This document shows, in pieces, positions 1 to 10,486 of a DNA stretch of 64,000 bases. Numbering within the stretch: the stretch's first letter is position 1; every line of letters begins with the position of its first letter. The notes under the pieces were generated by a model, which did not search any database, was not told where the DNA came from, and saw only the letters and a list, made by a program, of their open reading frames with translations. The stretch spans positions 25,133,901 through 25,197,900 of the forward strand of contig OX291549.1 of NCBI GenBank assembly GCA_946406115.1, in the 5' to 3' direction. The position numbers and the translations under genes were made by a program. The DNA is from Apoda limacodes. Its lineage: Eukaryota > Arthropoda > Insecta > Lepidoptera > Limacodidae.

Positions 1-1440
1 TCATTCCTCGTTGAAAGTTTTGTTTATTGAAAACCACCTAAATTTTTCTTTTTCTTTCCTTTGTGTTAACGTTAATTTAATATTTGATTTTATGATTTAC
101 CTGTCCTTTAGAGCAGTAATAGGAGCGGGGATAGCGGTTTTGTTTGGCAGCTCTTCCTTTGTTCCACTATCAGTAGGCAAAAACCCCTGGCAATTAGATA
201 AGAGCCTTTGTTGAGGGTCATCCTAGTGGATGACTAGCAATAAAGAAATTACTCAAAAAGATTCGAGTACAACCAAACTTTTTTTTTTTTTTTGCTCCTC
301 GAGAGAATTAATGTAGAGGTAATAATTTACTAATTTGTTTCATTTTGATCTCTAGATTATGTCAGTCTCTTGTGGGGGAAGATAGAAAGTTTGATCTAGT
401 GTTACGCAACGAACTAGGCTTTAAACTTTATTGTAATTTTTGTGTGTCCTAATAAATTTTTCAAATTGAATGAAAATCTCTATTTTCATGTCAGTCAAAT
501 AGCTCGATCAGGAGTTGATGAATGATCTATTATTTATAAACATCAACTTGAATTGTAAAAATCAAACTGACGGTATTCTCTTTGATAGGCTCTATAAAAG
601 GCTTTATAAGTTCGGCTCTAGAGCCCTGAGTGTTGACCTACTATAAAAGGGGGAGGGGGGCATTCTATGTAAGCTGTATTATCATCTAAATAAAATCGCT
701 CTTAACTCGGCCGAGTTTAGTGTTTACATCTAACGCTAGTCAAAATTGATAGACGATTTGTGACATTCATATATATAAATACCCTGAGTCGCTCTGAAAC
801 TAGCATTCAGACCCTCAGTTTGGAACAATCTGGGGAGGTACGACAAAGGACGATCTTTTTGTACAGCTTAGTGCACTCTAATCTAGACTTTGTCTAGAAT
901 TGTCCACTAGTAAGTCTCTTTTCGAGAACACGCCTCCGAACCAAGTTTAGAGTCTGAGCAAATCATAGGGAAATTCCTACAATTAAAAGAATGAGTTTCC
1001 CCTAAATTAAATTCAGAGATTACTGATAAATCTTATAAGTAACGATCAAAGTCTCTATCAAAATTATCGTCTCCTTAGTTTATAACTAGAGAAACGACAA
1101 AATAAAATCTCAAACAAAATTAAACAAATACTCAATTCTTGTGTATTTGTAGACATTGAAGTAAGAGTAGCGATACCTAATCTACACACAGTGAATAAGT
1201 TCGCTTCGATGGCAATCTTAAACCCACACGAGACACGGCTAGGTATAAGCAATACCTACTTCCCACCAATTCACTGTCTTCAACTGTTTTGACGATCACA
1301 CTACGAGAGTCTTCGAGCCTACAAATAGCGACGTGCACATCATTCAGGTTAAAACCCAGGTAACACTATCTGTCCGTCTGTCTGTGTATTTATCTATCAC
1401 CTCTAAGATCTCTCGAAACTAAGGGGAAGATACGAACTGA
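1..1440. other. AT-rich non-coding stretch, no gene recognised
   Basis: No coding region stands out. TATA-like words occur at about 592-600 and 641-649, the second followed by a G-run, and an AATAAA word lies near 689. That order resembles an LTR or promoter, but no second LTR copy or downstream coding sequence was found, so no promoter is claimed. Confidence 0.4.
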
Positions 1441-1760
1441 ACATTAGTATCGGTTCATTGAAGTACTCTACAACATTCGGGATCACTACAAGTTAGAGAC
1501 CATTTCTGTACCATAAGTCATCACTGGCAACACACTGATTGTAGACTTTCGTCTGGATCCAACCGAGCTGGATTCTTCGTTGAACCTTTTTTTCAAAGTT
1601 ACCTGACCTACCTAACTGGACTACTTGCCCTAGGTATGTATATTCGTCAGAAACTTTGAGAGCAGCGTTCCCAACAACAACCGGTATAGGCCGGTATTTA
1701 CTATCCCTGAATGTCAGTTGCGTAACACATCGAACCGTGCTGTTACGTTTTCGCTTCATT
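1440..1760 (-). pseudogene. RTE-type non-LTR retrotransposon (endonuclease-reverse transcriptase) C-terminal fragment
   Basis: On the minus strand an open frame of 88 codons (1759 to 1493) contains DEYTYLGQVVQL, a run of charged residues and RRIQLGW. This matches my knowledge of the region just after the reverse transcriptase core in the endonuclease-reverse transcriptase family (RTE-type LINEs) common in Lepidoptera. Near 1535 the reading frame shifts: the motif LPVMTYGTE, expected next in the family, is readable only in another frame, so the copy is broken. It has no endonuclease or catalytic palm region and is a fragment of an element usually 3 kb or more. The same family contributes the fragments at 15.5 and 31.3 kb. 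The product would have reverse-transcribed its own RNA at a nicked target; this copy cannot. Confidence 0.75.
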
Positions 1761-1916
1761 TTAAAATTGCGAAATTCTTTTTTTTTTTAGGAACTTCTGT
1801 GCAAAATTTGGTCTAGCTATTAGTTTGGACTGTGTGTTGATATATCTGTCAGTCAGGCAGTCAATCAGTCAGTTTACTCTTTTATGTATAAAGATTTGTT
1901 ATGCTGTGATGTAATC

Positions 1917-2130
1917 GTTATAAATATTATAATTGCGAAAGTGACTTTGTCTGTCTGTCTATCTGTTACTTCTTCTCGCTTAAAATTGTACCGATTAAGA
2001 TGAAAATTGACATGAAGATAATTTGAGCCCGGGAAAGGACATATGCTAATTGAAAAGTACTTGAGTTGCCCCTGAAATCCTAGACCTATAAACGAATTTA
2101 GGGCGGGTGGAACCGCGGGCAAAAGCTAGT
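1917..2130 (+). mobile_element. short interspersed Helitron-like repeat, copy 1
   Basis: The copy starts with a TATAAAT..GCGAAAGTGAC segment and CTGTC repeats, has a CCGATTAAGATGAAAATTG core, and ends GGGCGGGTGGAACCGCGGG then CAAAAGCTAG followed by T. The CTAG end before T, with a GC-rich segment able to fold about 8-11 nt upstream, fits a Helitron 3' end. Related copies lie near 9.56, 13.48, 22.0, 22.3, 40.2 and 43.7 kb. It has no coding capacity. The open frame of 82 codons read across it on the minus strand is spurious. Confidence 0.65.
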
Positions 2131-2733
2131 GTTATATATTTCATTTTAGACACGAAGCAACTACTCATCTTAAGTTATGTGTTCGGTGTATGTGTCAAGA
2201 ATTATATATTAAAATAGCACGGGAATTTTCCATTCCTAACTTGTGTACACACTGTTAATTATTTCGGTCTGGCGACTTTGTTGTTTTCTGGCGGTTTGTT
2301 GTTTTATTGTGGTCTAAAACTGAATATTTAGGCTGTAGTAATACCGTCCATAAGTATATCACGCTTTTAGTTTTTTTGTATTAGTATAGCCTTGTGTATT
2401 TAAAACATGAAGTAATCGATGACCTATCTATTTAAATTTATAATTTAACAATCTTCGTTGCACACTTGTACAATAAACATTATTAAATGATTGTTGTATT
2501 GTAAAAGTATGTTTGTTTGATGTCTTCTCCGTAACGAGACGTAATTGACAGGGTTTTTGGTACAGAAAAGATTTATTTATTCCGTTCAAGGGGTTTCCAC
2601 AGTAATACATTATCCTGGTGGATTGATTAACAAAATTTGCGCTGACGCCCTAAAAAAAGGCTGGTAATGTTATAAAATGAAGTTAACACCTCAAAGATAA
2701 ACTTTTGACGAAAATACAATTTTGAAGTGAACG

Positions 2734-2820
2734 CCGGCAAGATTCGAACTTGCGATAATATTGCCAAACCGCTTTTTCAAAGATTGAAGCATCTGTGTAT
2801 CCTACGATTTAAATTATATT
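2734..2820 (-). repeat. tRNA-like sequence (SINE head or tRNA pseudogene)
   Basis: Positions 2737-2753 form a perfect T-arm on the minus strand: stem GCAAG/CTTGC around the loop TTCGAAT, which also matches a polymerase III B box. An A box and acceptor stem are not convincing within the expected 70 nt upstream, so a functional tRNA is unlikely. Confidence 0.4.
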
Positions 2821-3284
2821 ATTAAGAAATACTGAGCCTATTAGACATGTATAATAAAAGAAAGCTGTTGTTATACATTATATTATAAATAGTAATCTTT
2901 AAGTTGCTTTTAAAGTACATACATAGTATAAAACCGTGTATTTTCCGCTAACCATTAAAATCCATTAGTATCAGAGGCAGACATTGTAATTAAAAGAGAT
3001 GTTAAGAGCTTTTAATGCTAAAGTTACAATAGCTGAGGTGACATTGTGTACTTACTGTAAATGGCAGACTAACAGTTATTTTCAGTTACACATAAAGACT
3101 TCTTGTATCTTTAAATGGTTTTAATAGCTTTCAGCAAGAACTCGTATAGTAAAATTTAAATTTAAATTTTTCTAAATCGTTTAAATTTTCACAAATTGGG
3201 ATTAAAAAAGTTAAACCTACAACTTTAACGAACATACTTAATCTAGGAACAGTCGATTGTATCTTATCTATTTAAACGAGCAAT

Positions 3285-3440
3285 ATTTGTAGATATATAT
3301 AAAAAGATGTTTGTGTATCTCGGAAACGACTCTAACGATTTGGACGAAATTTTGTATTTAGATAGTATCTCGCTTTTTAGGTTTACCTATATAGTTTTTT
3401 TAAAAAGCAAAGCTCGGTCGGCCAGGTACTACACAAAAAA
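3285..3440 (+). repeat. dispersed lepidopteran repeat (CGGAAACG...AAAGCTCGGTCGGCC)
   Basis: The sequence runs from a TATATATAAAAAGATG start through TCTCGGAAACGACTCTAACG to CAAAGCTCGGTCGGCCAGG. From memory this is a very common lepidopteran repeat, often written CGAGCAAAGCTCGGTC in other genomes. It is non-coding, and no ends or target duplications could be fixed. Confidence 0.5.
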
Positions 3441-3735
3441 CAGAAAAATTATGGATAGGCTACTAGTCCAATAGCCAGAACAATGACAAATGATAAAGTA
3501 TTATAGGTACATCTCTTTCTAACGCATTCGTGTGTCGTCAAGGAAAATGTTACCTTGTTCTTCTATTGTTAGGGTTCGCTATGCAAAACCGAATCCTATG
3601 TAGGTAAACTATAGCTTCGCCATATCGTCATTTGTTTGGCTAATATAAGGATTCCATTGTTAAACGGCAAAAACAGATTCCGTCATATCCATACTCATTC
3701 TGTTTGTAAATTTTAGGGTTAAATATTTTCTTAAT

Positions 3736-3935
3736 AAAAACTACAACCGACTTCAAAAAGATGCACTTAAAGGTAAAAATTGATTTAAATTACAGTTTAA
3801 TGTTCATGTCTATCTTAGTAACAGTTTATAACTTCATTGCATGACACCAACTTCAAACTGTAATTTAGATCAGATCTTTTGAAATCATTATATTTCGCTT
3901 TTTAGTGTATCCTTTTGAAGTCGGTTGTTGTTTTT
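3736..3935. mobile_element. small inverted-repeat element (MITE-like), 200 bp
   Basis: The left arm (about 3736-3768) carries ACAACCGACTTCAAAAAG and the right arm (3904-3935) the complement CTTTTGAAGTCGGTTGTTG, so the ends pair over about 30 bp with a few mismatches. The interior has no open frame. The AACCGACTTCAAAA end is familiar from many lepidopteran genomes. Flanking target duplications are unclear. Confidence 0.6.
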
Positions 3936-4511
3936 GTTGAAAAGTTTTTTCTCGTACACTAAAAAAATACCCAAATCGCTTAAAGTGTGCCTATATAAAC
4001 TCCTTTTCTCTCAACAAATTCTCCAGAATTCCATTATTATATCCTGAACTAATGACCATGGGACAACTTGGTAAATATACCCCCTCAAAAAAAAAAAAAA
4101 ATATCCGAATCGAATCGGCGTCTTCGGGCAAAGGGGCGTCTTCGGTAATCATACATAAAATTTTTGATGAATTGAGATCCTCCTTCATTTGGAGTCGGTT
4201 AAAAACGGTACATCATACTACGGTCATACAGTTTCGTCATATTTGTCCGTCCGTCTGTCCTTTAGATAAATACAGAGTCAAACGGTAAAAAGTTATTTAA
4301 ACGCTTATTGTTTCGTAGTTATCGAATTTGTTTGTAGGGTTTCGTAGATATGTGGTAAAAACCGAAACTTTGTAGTTTCTGATCCATTCGTTCGCCTTAC
4401 TAATTTAGGGTTTTGAAAAAGAAAGAAAGTTAGAAGTTCTAAGTTTCTTTAATTACAAGACTTTAAAGCAGACGCATTTAAAAAAACCGAATTGGTTCCG
4501 TACAGTGTTAC

Positions 4512-4690
4512 ACGGATTTAGGGAAACTTCCTCCCGCGAACGCTTGGGTTATGGAATGAGCTCCCTGCCAAGGTTTTCCCTAAGGACTACAGTATGGAGT
4601 TCTTCAAGAAAGAAGTGCTGCGATGACCGCTTACCATCCGGCGAACCGTTAGCTTGTTGGCCACCTGAGTGGTATAAAAAAGGACATTCA
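4512..4690 (+). pseudogene. Jockey/CR1-type LINE 3' end: pol C-terminus plus 3' tail
   Basis: In one frame the region reads WNELPAKVFPKDYSMEFF followed by KKEVLR and a stop, the C-terminal tail of a non-LTR retrotransposon polyprotein. It continues into the 3' tail (CCGCTTACCATC, then GTTGGCCACC) and ends in GGTATAAAAAAGG. The same protein tail and 3' motif recur at 18.1, 38.9 and 49.6 kb. The copy is severely 5'-truncated, which is usual for LINE insertions made by target-primed reverse transcription. The overlapping 77-codon open frame that starts at 4505 is in the wrong frame. Confidence 0.75.
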
Positions 4691-4739
4691 GCTACATGTC
4701 TTATTTGCCTTGAAGTCGATTGCCAGCAGACACACTGAT

Positions 4740-6395
4740 CTTTGCTTTAGTCTATCGAATACATTGAATGTTTCGACACAATAAGTCTACTTTAGGGGCT
4801 TATTTATTATTTTTTAGTGGATTTAAAGTCGGAGTAATGTTTTCGTTAGAAAGGTATAAGCTGCCTATGTAATTTAAGCTACTGTATTTCATGAGACTGT
4901 GTCTAAATAAACAGACTGTTGTGTATGTTTTTGTAATATTTGCTTAGTTTGTTGTTCATTAACACATACTAAATGACAGTTTTCTCTGTACTTACATACA
5001 CACTTGTATTTACATCTTGCTTTTTGTAGGATGTGCCTAGATTTTGAAGACGCACTATAATGTATAACACTTCATGTTAACTATTGTGTCATGGTTCTTA
5101 AAGCCACAGTGTAACAAAACTAGTAAAATTTAGGGGAATCACCCTCCATACAACATGTTTTTGTTGTTTTGTTCTATTGTAAAACGATATACTTTAAACT
5201 TAACAGCAAAGACATAAACAACAAAAATGGATCAAGTGCGAGTACGAGTACGACTCGCACTTGGCCGTTTTTTTTTTAAATCGAACTTTCTATGATTAGA
5301 TAGAAGTTACTCGTTGAAAAATACAAACTATACAAATTTGGTAAGAGGAGCAAGTGAAACCGGTAAATTATATAGGTATTTCTTACATATAAATTTACAC
5401 GCAAAATACCAAAGGTTATAATTTGTAGAACACAGCGGACATTTTTGTTCTGTTTTGGAAGATGAAAGGAATTCGTTTTTACATTTCACTTTGATTTTAT
5501 TTGACACACAATATTTGCTTAACACATTTACTAGCTAGCTGGTGCCTCGCGGTGTCACCTGCGCGATTTAACTTTTTCTGCAGACGCTCTTTATTCTGTG
5601 ACATACTTCCTTAGTGTTTCTCTAGGTCATTTAGGGTTTTAGACCGGATGGTTGAGTCTGTAATTTTCATGTTTAAATAAACCTTTGGTGGTCAAAAGAG
5701 TTGAATTTTGGGAAGTAATAAGTAAATCTTTCCAGACATATAATTTTCATACATATTTTATTCCCTCTTTTTTTAAGGTCTTCGCAAGTGATTACACCAT
5801 CTGTATCCTTTTTTTTGCCATTTGATCTAAAAACTTACAGTCTGTACTTTATTTAGAAAAGCGGTGGGTTTAAGTAAAATTTCTTCTTCCGGACGTTTTA
5901 GAAAATTTTGTAGGAGACCAGTAGAAAAAAGAGTACACAAAAATAAAAAAAATGCTTCGAAATACTCTTTAAAATTAACCCATTCTACGGAGCTAGAGGC
6001 TCCGATGGACAAACAGTATACAAATCATATTTAGAATACAAAAAAATGTCTAAGTGCCACAAATAAGTAATTTTCCTTTTTACACCAAAAATGTATATTA
6101 AGGGTGTATCGAAAATAACCTTTGAGCCTTGCCAATTTTTAAATGGGACTTCAATCCATTACAACTAAGTGCGAATGATATGGTACAGGAGGCAGGGCGC
6201 ATAATTATTTTTAAGCAAATTTCTCCATGTTTAGTTTATGGCACTTAGAACCTTTCTTCTTCTTCTTGATATCTTTAATATCCAGTGGTTTTAGGTTTGA
6301 TCATAAATTATTTTACCTTCGGTTGGTTCTATTTCAGCTTTAGAATATATATCTCTAATATATCCATAAAACTGACTGGGTTATTCGGCTTTTCG
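4740..6395. other. AT-rich stretch without recognisable gene
   Basis: No coding signal was found. Positions 5226-5262 contain an imperfect palindrome with AAGTGCGAGT and ACTCGCACTT around GAGTACGAGTACG. AAGTGCGAGT is the opening word of the element described at 62.7 kb, so this is probably a fragment of its end. An (A)/(T)-rich background fills the rest. Confidence 0.4.
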
Positions 6396-6404
6396 GTTTT
6401 CAGA

Positions 6405-6752
6405 CCTGGCAACACCCTCGGACCGGACTAATTGTTGTCGTTAGGCATTCGGATAATCGAAAATCCGGATAATCAAATGTGTGAAGAAAAGCGGGTTTTG
6501 TGCATGTAGTACATAATATTATGTGTTTATCAGAGTGTCTCAGAGCAGAGTAACAATTGCTAACTAACTAAAATAATATCGAAACGCGCGGCGCAGCGAT
6601 CCCACGGGGCGCGGGCGAGATATGCCAGTTCCGACACGTTCATGCTTGCATAATTTCGACTTGTTGGTACATATAATTCGCGGTCGCGGTTGGTAGTCCG
6701 GATAATCGCGAATCCGTATAACTGAGGGCCGGATAATCGAGTTTTTACTGTA
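6405..6752 (+). mobile_element. pogo/Tigger-like MITE fragment with repeated GGATAATCG boxes
   Basis: The right end reads CCGGATAATCGAGTTTTTACTG directly before TA. Its complement starts CAGTAAAAACTCGATTATCC, which resembles pogo/Tigger-type (Tc1/mariner superfamily) inverted repeats. Further CGGATAATC boxes occur at about 6450, 6465 and 6698. A clean matching left end was not found, so the copy is truncated or rearranged. The 72-codon minus-strand open frame inside is not thought to be coding. Confidence 0.5.
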
Positions 6753-7024
6753 TGTTAGAGAAATCACTGATGCTCGAGGCAAATGCGGATGGGTTTTGAG
6801 ATAAAGTATCTACCATTAGGAGATTATCCGAGGAATCCCCTAGGGCCCCGACCTACTTTGTGCAAACCTTTACCATGTTTGTACAACCGTCCGCTCGCTT
6901 GGAAAATAAAGGCAGTTTATTTAAAAAATCAAAACACCCGACTGCTATAAAACTGAAAATAAATATCAACAAGTCCTGAAATTAGAATTGTGTTTTTTAT
7001 AATGTTATATGTATTTTATTTCTA

Positions 7025-7188
7025 TACATAGAAATAATGTGTCTTCGTTTGAGACTCCCTGAAGGTTAGAGTCTTTGAAGAAAATATATCATAAATGCCA
7101 TATCTATGACTACATCATTAATATAAATAAGTATTATTGTTTATCTCTTTTTAGGGAGTCTCAAACAAAGAAAGATTATTTCAATGTA
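7025..7188. mobile_element. hairpin MITE-like element, about 164 bp
   Basis: Arms at 7025-7063 and 7148-7188 are inverted complements over about 40 bp. Both contain GTTTGAGACTCCCT (or its complement AGGGAGTCTCAAAC) and AAATAAT/ATTATTT toward the ends. The loop is about 85 bp and AT-rich. A transcript would fold into a long imperfect hairpin. Confidence 0.65.
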
Positions 7189-7189
7189 T

Positions 7190-9555
7190 TTATATGTATA
7201 TGTATATATGTATGTATATTTGTAAGATTGATGGACTAGGACTTCATAAGTCACTAGAGTTGTTAGTGACGATCGTAACGAGCAAAGATGTTATAGAGAT
7301 TTTCATTGGCCAGAGTTGTTAAATAGAAGCTAAAAGCTAAAATTGGATATAATGTTACATACCTACGTTAAATCTCGGTCTTACCTGCAGCACCTTTCGA
7401 CCGAGATGACCTTTATGTCTGTTTGCGACCGTTTAAAAGGTGTCAGTTCCTGGTCTGGCAAGCGCGAAAGTACATCGTTGCCAGCGATATTTATTGTCAC
7501 CTGACGGACGCTTATGTCAAAAACAAACAGAAGGACGAGAGGTTAATCGAACTGTTTCGATAAAATATTGTTATGTATGATATTCCAGTAAAATAAATAG
7601 ACGCCTAATTGAAAACAAATTTACACAGCAAGAAAATAGGAGAACAAATGAAGTTAGACGGGAATACGCAAAAGTACTGTGGGACTGACACTGACATGTG
7701 TGGATTGAAGGCACTGTGGCTGCGGTACCACTGTAACGCTGACACGGAACTGAGCCGACATGGTTGCGGTGGGTAGGTGAATACCTATGTTAATACTGTG
7801 TCGCGGTTGAGCACGCCGCGCCCTGGAATTCAATAGACGCGTTTATAATTTACCGTCGAGTGAATCGACGCGACACGATTGTGTCGTCACTATAAAGGGG
7901 ACCTAAATGTATGGAATTATATGAGACGCTTTTTTAATTTCCGTTTACGAGAACGCTAAATCGTGAGCGGCAACAATTAACCAGCCGACCACACTCAGCT
8001 CCCAAAAAAATCATCGCAGGGAACTTGAAAGTGGAGTGTCATAAGAATAAGCCGTTAAATTTCTTTTTATAATGTATTGGCATGAAGAACTTTTATTGCC
8101 TACTGAATACTTATATATTTTTGCCAGCGACTCTGTCCGCTCAAAATAAAGTGATTGGCGTGGGATTCCTCCGGCAACTCCTGAACTCAAGGAAGCTACA
8201 GCTGTAGTTAAAGTTCGTTCCCGTAAAATTCGGTTTCTGAATAGTCACACTTTTATTAAGATAGACCTCTCATTATAATGAAAATAAAGCTTATATCTTT
8301 TATCCTACTGTTTTAACATTAGAATTGTTTCAAATTAACTAACCTAAAACATTTCTTTTTGATTCTTACTTCTTTATTGGTGCTAAGTTACATAAACTTG
8401 AATTTGATGCAAATTGTATGAAACTACACATTCTTGCGATGATATGTGTTATGTTAGGTTTTCATAAGTTTTAGTTATTGCGAATGTCTGAAATTCATGT
8501 ATGGCGTTAAGTTGTTTTAAATCAATAATTGTAAACCAAACTCGTTCAAAACGATTTCTCTGAAAGTATTCAATTAGATTTTTAGGACATGTTGTTTAAG
8601 GGCCTCCGCAGACAGGCTGCTTTTAGCAATGGCAAACTTAGTTGCTTCTTAAAAGCTCGATATAGTGTCCGAACCCCTTTTACTTACAAACTCCAGTCGC
8701 GGAAGATCGATGCATCTAATGAGCGACTTTGACACCTCGTTCTTAGACTAAGAGATCACAACAAATTTACGGATGTCTATTTAGAAGTTATTGTGACCAA
8801 AAAACAATAAACAAGTTGGCAGGTACGAATTCTATACGAAAATTTCAGTCGCTTAGTCACGGATGGTGAATCATTTTACATAAAAGCTCCCTTATTCAGC
8901 TTGCTATAACTAAATCGATAACAAAAATCAACTATGTCAATTTTGCAAATGATCTAGAATTTATGAAGACAAGAATTCTAGATCATTTTGTACATGATTG
9001 TAGGATCAGACAGTAAAATGATATCGATATGATGACGATAATCAGATAGCGAATAAGATTGAGAATTTCCCCCCTGTTTTATCGTGACGCTACATCCATA
9101 ATGAAATCGTGTCATGATTATGTACAAAAAAACCTCTAATACTGGTAAATAAGTATGTATAAGTTTTTGCGTGCGAACACATACGTATGAACTGTCCCTA
9201 AAATTGTTATATATCTGGCTGCTGTAATTGATAAAATATTTACTTGATTTTAAGCCTTACAACACAAAACCTTTAACCAAAATCGATCTTACTTTTTGCA
9301 AACAACTGTTGTTCCAAAATAAAAAAAAACCGAGATTTTGAATCAAGAATATCTTTTATTTTACTACTGAGGTGTGTGAAAGTTGAAATAAATAATTATG
9401 TTATAATGAACATGCTAAGAGTTAATGTAGAGAAAACAAGAGCCTAATTACGTATTCAGAACTTAATAAGCCAAACTTTGTTAACTTTTGAAATATTTTC
9501 AGTTTAGTAACTTCGCAATATATTGTAGGGAATACTGTTTGGATTTGATTATAAT
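7190..9555. other. non-coding stretch, no gene recognised
   Basis: No open frame of interest and no known repeat end was seen apart from the stem-loop at 8947-8988. The stretch around 7430-8000 is less AT-rich than its surroundings but shows no splice-bounded coding frame I can support. Confidence 0.4.
8947..8988. repeat. perfect 15-bp inverted repeat with 12-nt loop
   Basis: AAATGATCTAGAATT (8947-8961) pairs perfectly with AATTCTAGATCATTT (8974-8988). There is no U-run typical of a bacterial terminator, and in a eukaryotic setting the role is unknown. Confidence 0.8.
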
Positions 9556-9558
9556 ATA

Positions 9559-10395
9559 ACTGGCTTTTGCCCGCGGTTCCACCCGTCCTAAATTCGGTTA
9601 TCGGTGTAAAATTTCAACGGTAACTTCTCAATTATAAAAAAAAAGAACGAGTTGCACTCCGGGAGTGCCGGCAGAAGTGAAAACCTTTACACACGATTCG
9701 CGCTTAACACTCAAATATGTCACAATACATGTCTTTGTCATTGTCAAGAAATAATTATGTTTGTTTATTTACTTTTTTGACGTAGTATATTTGACATCGC
9801 AATCTGACATAGAATTAAAATTCCATATCCAACCTCCCTGTACTACTCATAATCGCGAATACTAAAAATAAGAATTTTAATAATTATAATTTTACGAATA
9901 CACAGCAGTATGGCCACTACACAGACGGTCGAGCCATCAGCTGTCACCATCCATGGATGCGCGTAGCACGCTGTAACATAAACACACACGACGATTCGCG
10001 CAAGCGCCCTGCGCCGCCTAAACGAAACAGCAGGCGCAGGCATACATTTTCGCCGCGCCGTAGAAAGAGAGGGGGATACACTCTCTCCTACGCCGCGCCA
10101 GCTGTCTACTCTCCATCCGTCTTACGAATTTTCACGATCAGGACACGAGACCTGACGCGAGTTTATCATTTTTTACCCATACCAAAAAAGTGCACACCGT
10201 CGCTAAAGAAGTTTTCACTTCAAAAAAACCGACTTACACTTGACGTTTTAAAGTAGCCATATCCTTTCCCAGGACTAATACTACCTCCATTCCAAATTTC
10301 ATCTGAATCAGTACAGTGTTTTAAGTGTAAAGATGTAACAGACCGACAAACAGACAGACAGACAGACAGTAACTTTCACATTTATTATGTTTATA
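9559..10395 (-). mobile_element. Helitron-like short repeat, copy 2, split by an inserted element
   Basis: The 3' half (minus orientation) occupies 9559-9644, with GGCTTTTGCCCGCGGTTCC near its edge. The 5' half occupies 10222-10395, with CCGACTTACACTTGACG and ending near TAACTTTCACATTTAT. Joined, these match the order seen uninterrupted at 13478-13712. The break lies inside a poly-A/T stretch and is filled by the Helentron-like element at 9645-10221, which is therefore the younger insertion. Confidence 0.7.
9645..10221 (-). mobile_element. Helentron-like non-autonomous element (HINE candidate), copy 1, 577 bp
   Basis: Read on the minus strand it begins GAAGTGAAAACTTCTTTAGC at 10221. Its 3' end near 9690-9645 carries the complement GTTTTCACTTC followed by a GC-rich palindrome, GCACTCCCGGAGTGC, and then a T-run. 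A terminal repeat at the 5' edge whose partner sits inside a 3' hairpin is the asymmetric arrangement described for Helentrons and their non-autonomous relatives. It lies between T-runs, as expected for insertion between T residues. A second copy at 50600-50958 shares both ends and a CCATATCCAACCTCCCTGTA core but lacks about 220 bp of the centre. No replicase-helicase coding is present. The 99- and 66-codon open frames inside look spurious. Confidence 0.65.
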
Positions 10396-10486
10396 TATGG
10401 ATACATGAGTAATAATTCAAATTGGCATATTAGATGGATACATGTCCTTTTTTGGATACATTTTATTTTAAGGTTTATCAAAAAAC

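Noticed and set aside
590..900. Possible LTR or promoter from TATAAAAG and AATAAA words
   Set aside because: No second LTR, primer-binding site or coding region was found, and these words are frequent in AT-rich DNA.
9645..10221. Ordinary cut-and-paste MITE
   Set aside because: The shared 11-bp repeat is terminal on one side and internal to a hairpin on the other, and no clear target duplication is present.
9957..10256. 99-codon plus-strand open frame rich in Arg and Pro
   Set aside because: It lies wholly inside the Helentron-like element, is broken in the second copy and has no domain.
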